A DNA stretch of 64,000 bases. Source: Antennarius striatus. Lineage: Eukaryota > Chordata > Actinopteri > Lophiiformes > Antennariidae. Where the stretch lies: the NCBI RefSeq assembly GCF_040054535.1, contig NC_090797.1, positions 10,738,501-10,802,500 of the forward strand, written 5' to 3'. Positions 62,066-64,000 of the stretch are shown here, in pieces. Each line of letters starts with the position of its first letter. Within the stretch, counting starts at the first letter, position 1. The notes below the pieces were generated by a model that made no database searches, was not told where the DNA came from, and was given only the letters and a program-made list of their open reading frames with translations. Made by a program: the position numbers and the translations under genes.

Positions 62066-64000
62066 ACCAAAAAATACACCATGAATGACACAGTACACAC
62101 TGGAGTACACTTCATTATAGACATATATAACAATCTAATTCAGACAGCTAAAAATACATATGGTTAAAAACAGTTGCATTTTTCTATCAATGCTGATTTT
62201 AAAGTAAGTATTGACTACTGTATTTAAGTATTGAGAGATGGAAGTGATTCTGGCTTAATTTTGGCTTGAAGATGTAGCCATCTAATCCGGGCCAAACTAG
62301 ACATTCAAAGGTTTTCTCAAAACTTGTTTAATAAGATCATTCTTGGCATAATTTTTTATATTTATACACAGAGTTTAACCTCTGTGTATAAACTGTAGGT
62401 GCTTATTGTATCCTTCCCAGACTGATCATGCCTGCATCATGACACTTTTGCGGAAGATATATAAGACCATCGGCGGTTATTTCAACATGGACAATACCAG
62501 GAATACTAATTTGGAAAGACATTAGATCTGGAATATCTGCAGGGAGATCTCATTCATTTTTTAACTTAGCATTCAAATGAAAAAGTTATAGATGGCCTTT
62601 GAGAGGAGTATGTGTGTGTGTGTGTGTAATCTGAACAGTGAGCAACGACACACTGCTTATTATTTTATTTCAGTAATATAATGGTACTTCTATTAACATG
62701 ACCTTTAAAACGCTAAACAAATAACAATAGGTGAGATTATCAGATGCGACTGGGTAATACCCCTCCAATTGTCAGGAAAGGCAAGCTTAGTATTTTGTTT
62801 GCCAAGCATTGTGGGAAGCAGCAGGGAGATGGGAGAACCCCAGGGGCACTGACACCTCAGCCCAGCCCCCATCCAACTATTATGTCCGCTAACCTCCTGC
62901 TGCTTTTCTTACCCTCCGCTTTACCTTCCTATCCCACCTTCTCTGTTCCTCCATCCTGGATGGCTGGAATTCTGAACCCCTTGAGTTTTCAGTTCCAGAG
63001 CAGCAGGAGATACCTGCTCAACGCCTCTGCAAGAAGAAACCTTTTTTTTTTAACCTTGATTTTAAACATATGAAATTCTATTGATAAAATAAAGTAGATA
63101 ACGTATATCAGCATGTGGAAGAAAAATAAAGTGATTTTTTGAAATGACTGCAGTTTTGTCATGGTATACTGAGAGTTATTGTACATACAGTTTAGGAGTC
63201 CAGCAGAAATATGTACCCTCTCAGTTCCCTTCCAATGTATCAGTGAAAATATGCTTTTTCGTCCAATGTATGCATAAACATTTTGCCAGAATAAACCAAA
63301 AATTCAAAAAATTTACAGGTTTACTTTGACAGAATGGGCAACACACTATCTTTATCCTGTTAGGTTTGACAGAGATGCTTCATGTCACAGTAAATGGTTA
63401 TGTAATGCATTGCCACACCTATACAATCAGATTAATTGAAACACACCTTACCTTGAAACAATCACTTATGTAAACTCAGTTGACGTTTCTTGTGTACACT
63501 GTGCATTTCGACAAACCAGTGTATATAATGTGTCACCTGAAGGCAGAAGTTTCAAAGGCAGCTAATGTTGCTCCACCAAGACAGCTAGAGGCTACAGCTT
63601 GAATTTCAGCCTCGGCAGTAAGGTTGCAAATGGGATTTTCAGCCACCAAGTACCCAAATCTATCAATGTTTGATGTTCTCTAGGGATGTCCTCTACTGTT
63701 TCATCCCTCTGGCATGAAAAATTATTATGATGCGATGTCTCTTATTTTAAATATACCAACTTGTGACTTTATTTTAAGCTTGCATGTGCACTTAGTTGTT
63801 GCACATTGTGTTGTAGATTCAACCTGCAGATTTAAGGCTGCTTCTCAACTCTGCTGTAATAAGTTACTGACACCGTCATGAAGAGCATGGATTCAATGAG
63901 AGACTGATTCACTTGCTGAAATACAGATTTTTGGCAGAGATGCGAAAGTCGCATCAGACAGGTGTGGGCTGTCTACAGCTGTTGGATGTCTTCCGACACC
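62066..64000. other. Intergenic, no gene seen
   Basis: Contains a short (TG)n near 62611-62627 and a moderately GC-balanced block at 62740-63040. No open frame shows domains or joins across splice sites. Confidence 0.5.

Overview
The window is a piece of a vertebrate nuclear genome, almost certainly a ray-finned (teleost) fish. Genes are split into GT-AG exons. The three recognisable proteins match vertebrate orthologues closely but not identically, introns are compact, and the dispersed repeats (a tRNA-headed SINE with an AATG tail, short palindromic MITEs, long AC/TGAA/TTTAA microsatellites) are of the kind typical of fish. Nothing prokaryotic, viral or CRISPR-like is present.

Layout, left to right. 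(1) 3-1579, plus strand: the 3' part of an unrecognised GPI-anchor-type surface protein with three unusual cysteine-rich Ig-like domains, followed by its 3' UTR. (2) 4566-8831, minus strand: a complete 16-coding-exon rpap3 gene, 652 aa (TPR co-chaperone of the R2TP/HSP90 complex). (3) 8832-9723: a divergent promoter region. (4) 9724-12241, plus strand: a complete 6-exon atp23 gene, 233 aa (mitochondrial metalloprotease and ATP synthase assembly factor), with a TA-flanked MITE in intron 2. (5) About 12.7-34.8 kb: a 22 kb gene-free interval with microsatellites, an interstitial telomere-like array, SINE copies and several unique-looking blocks that could be conserved non-coding elements. (6) 35245-53786, minus strand: a complete 19-exon lrig3 gene, 1111 aa (LRR plus Ig single-pass membrane regulator of receptor signalling). 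I resolved every exon to the base. (7) About 54.2-64 kb: gene-free lrig3 upstream flank with microsatellites, a fairly complete SINE copy and another dispersed repeat.

The three named genes are not a functional pathway; they are neighbours. rpap3 and atp23 are head to head with 892 bp between start codons, and atp23 and lrig3 point toward each other across the 22 kb interval. From memory, in human all three lie on 12q, but RPAP3 is about 10 Mb from ATP23 and LRIG3. The fish order therefore suggests local rearrangement within a conserved chromosome arm.

I found no convincing evidence of a wholly new system. The most interesting items are the cysteine-cluster Ig family at the left edge, a (TG)n tract replacing the polypyrimidine tract in front of a frame-neutral lrig3 exon, a duplicated three-exon TPR cassette in rpap3, and four copies of one palindromic MITE confined to the lrig3 neighbourhood. 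All family assignments come from reading the translations; no database search was possible.
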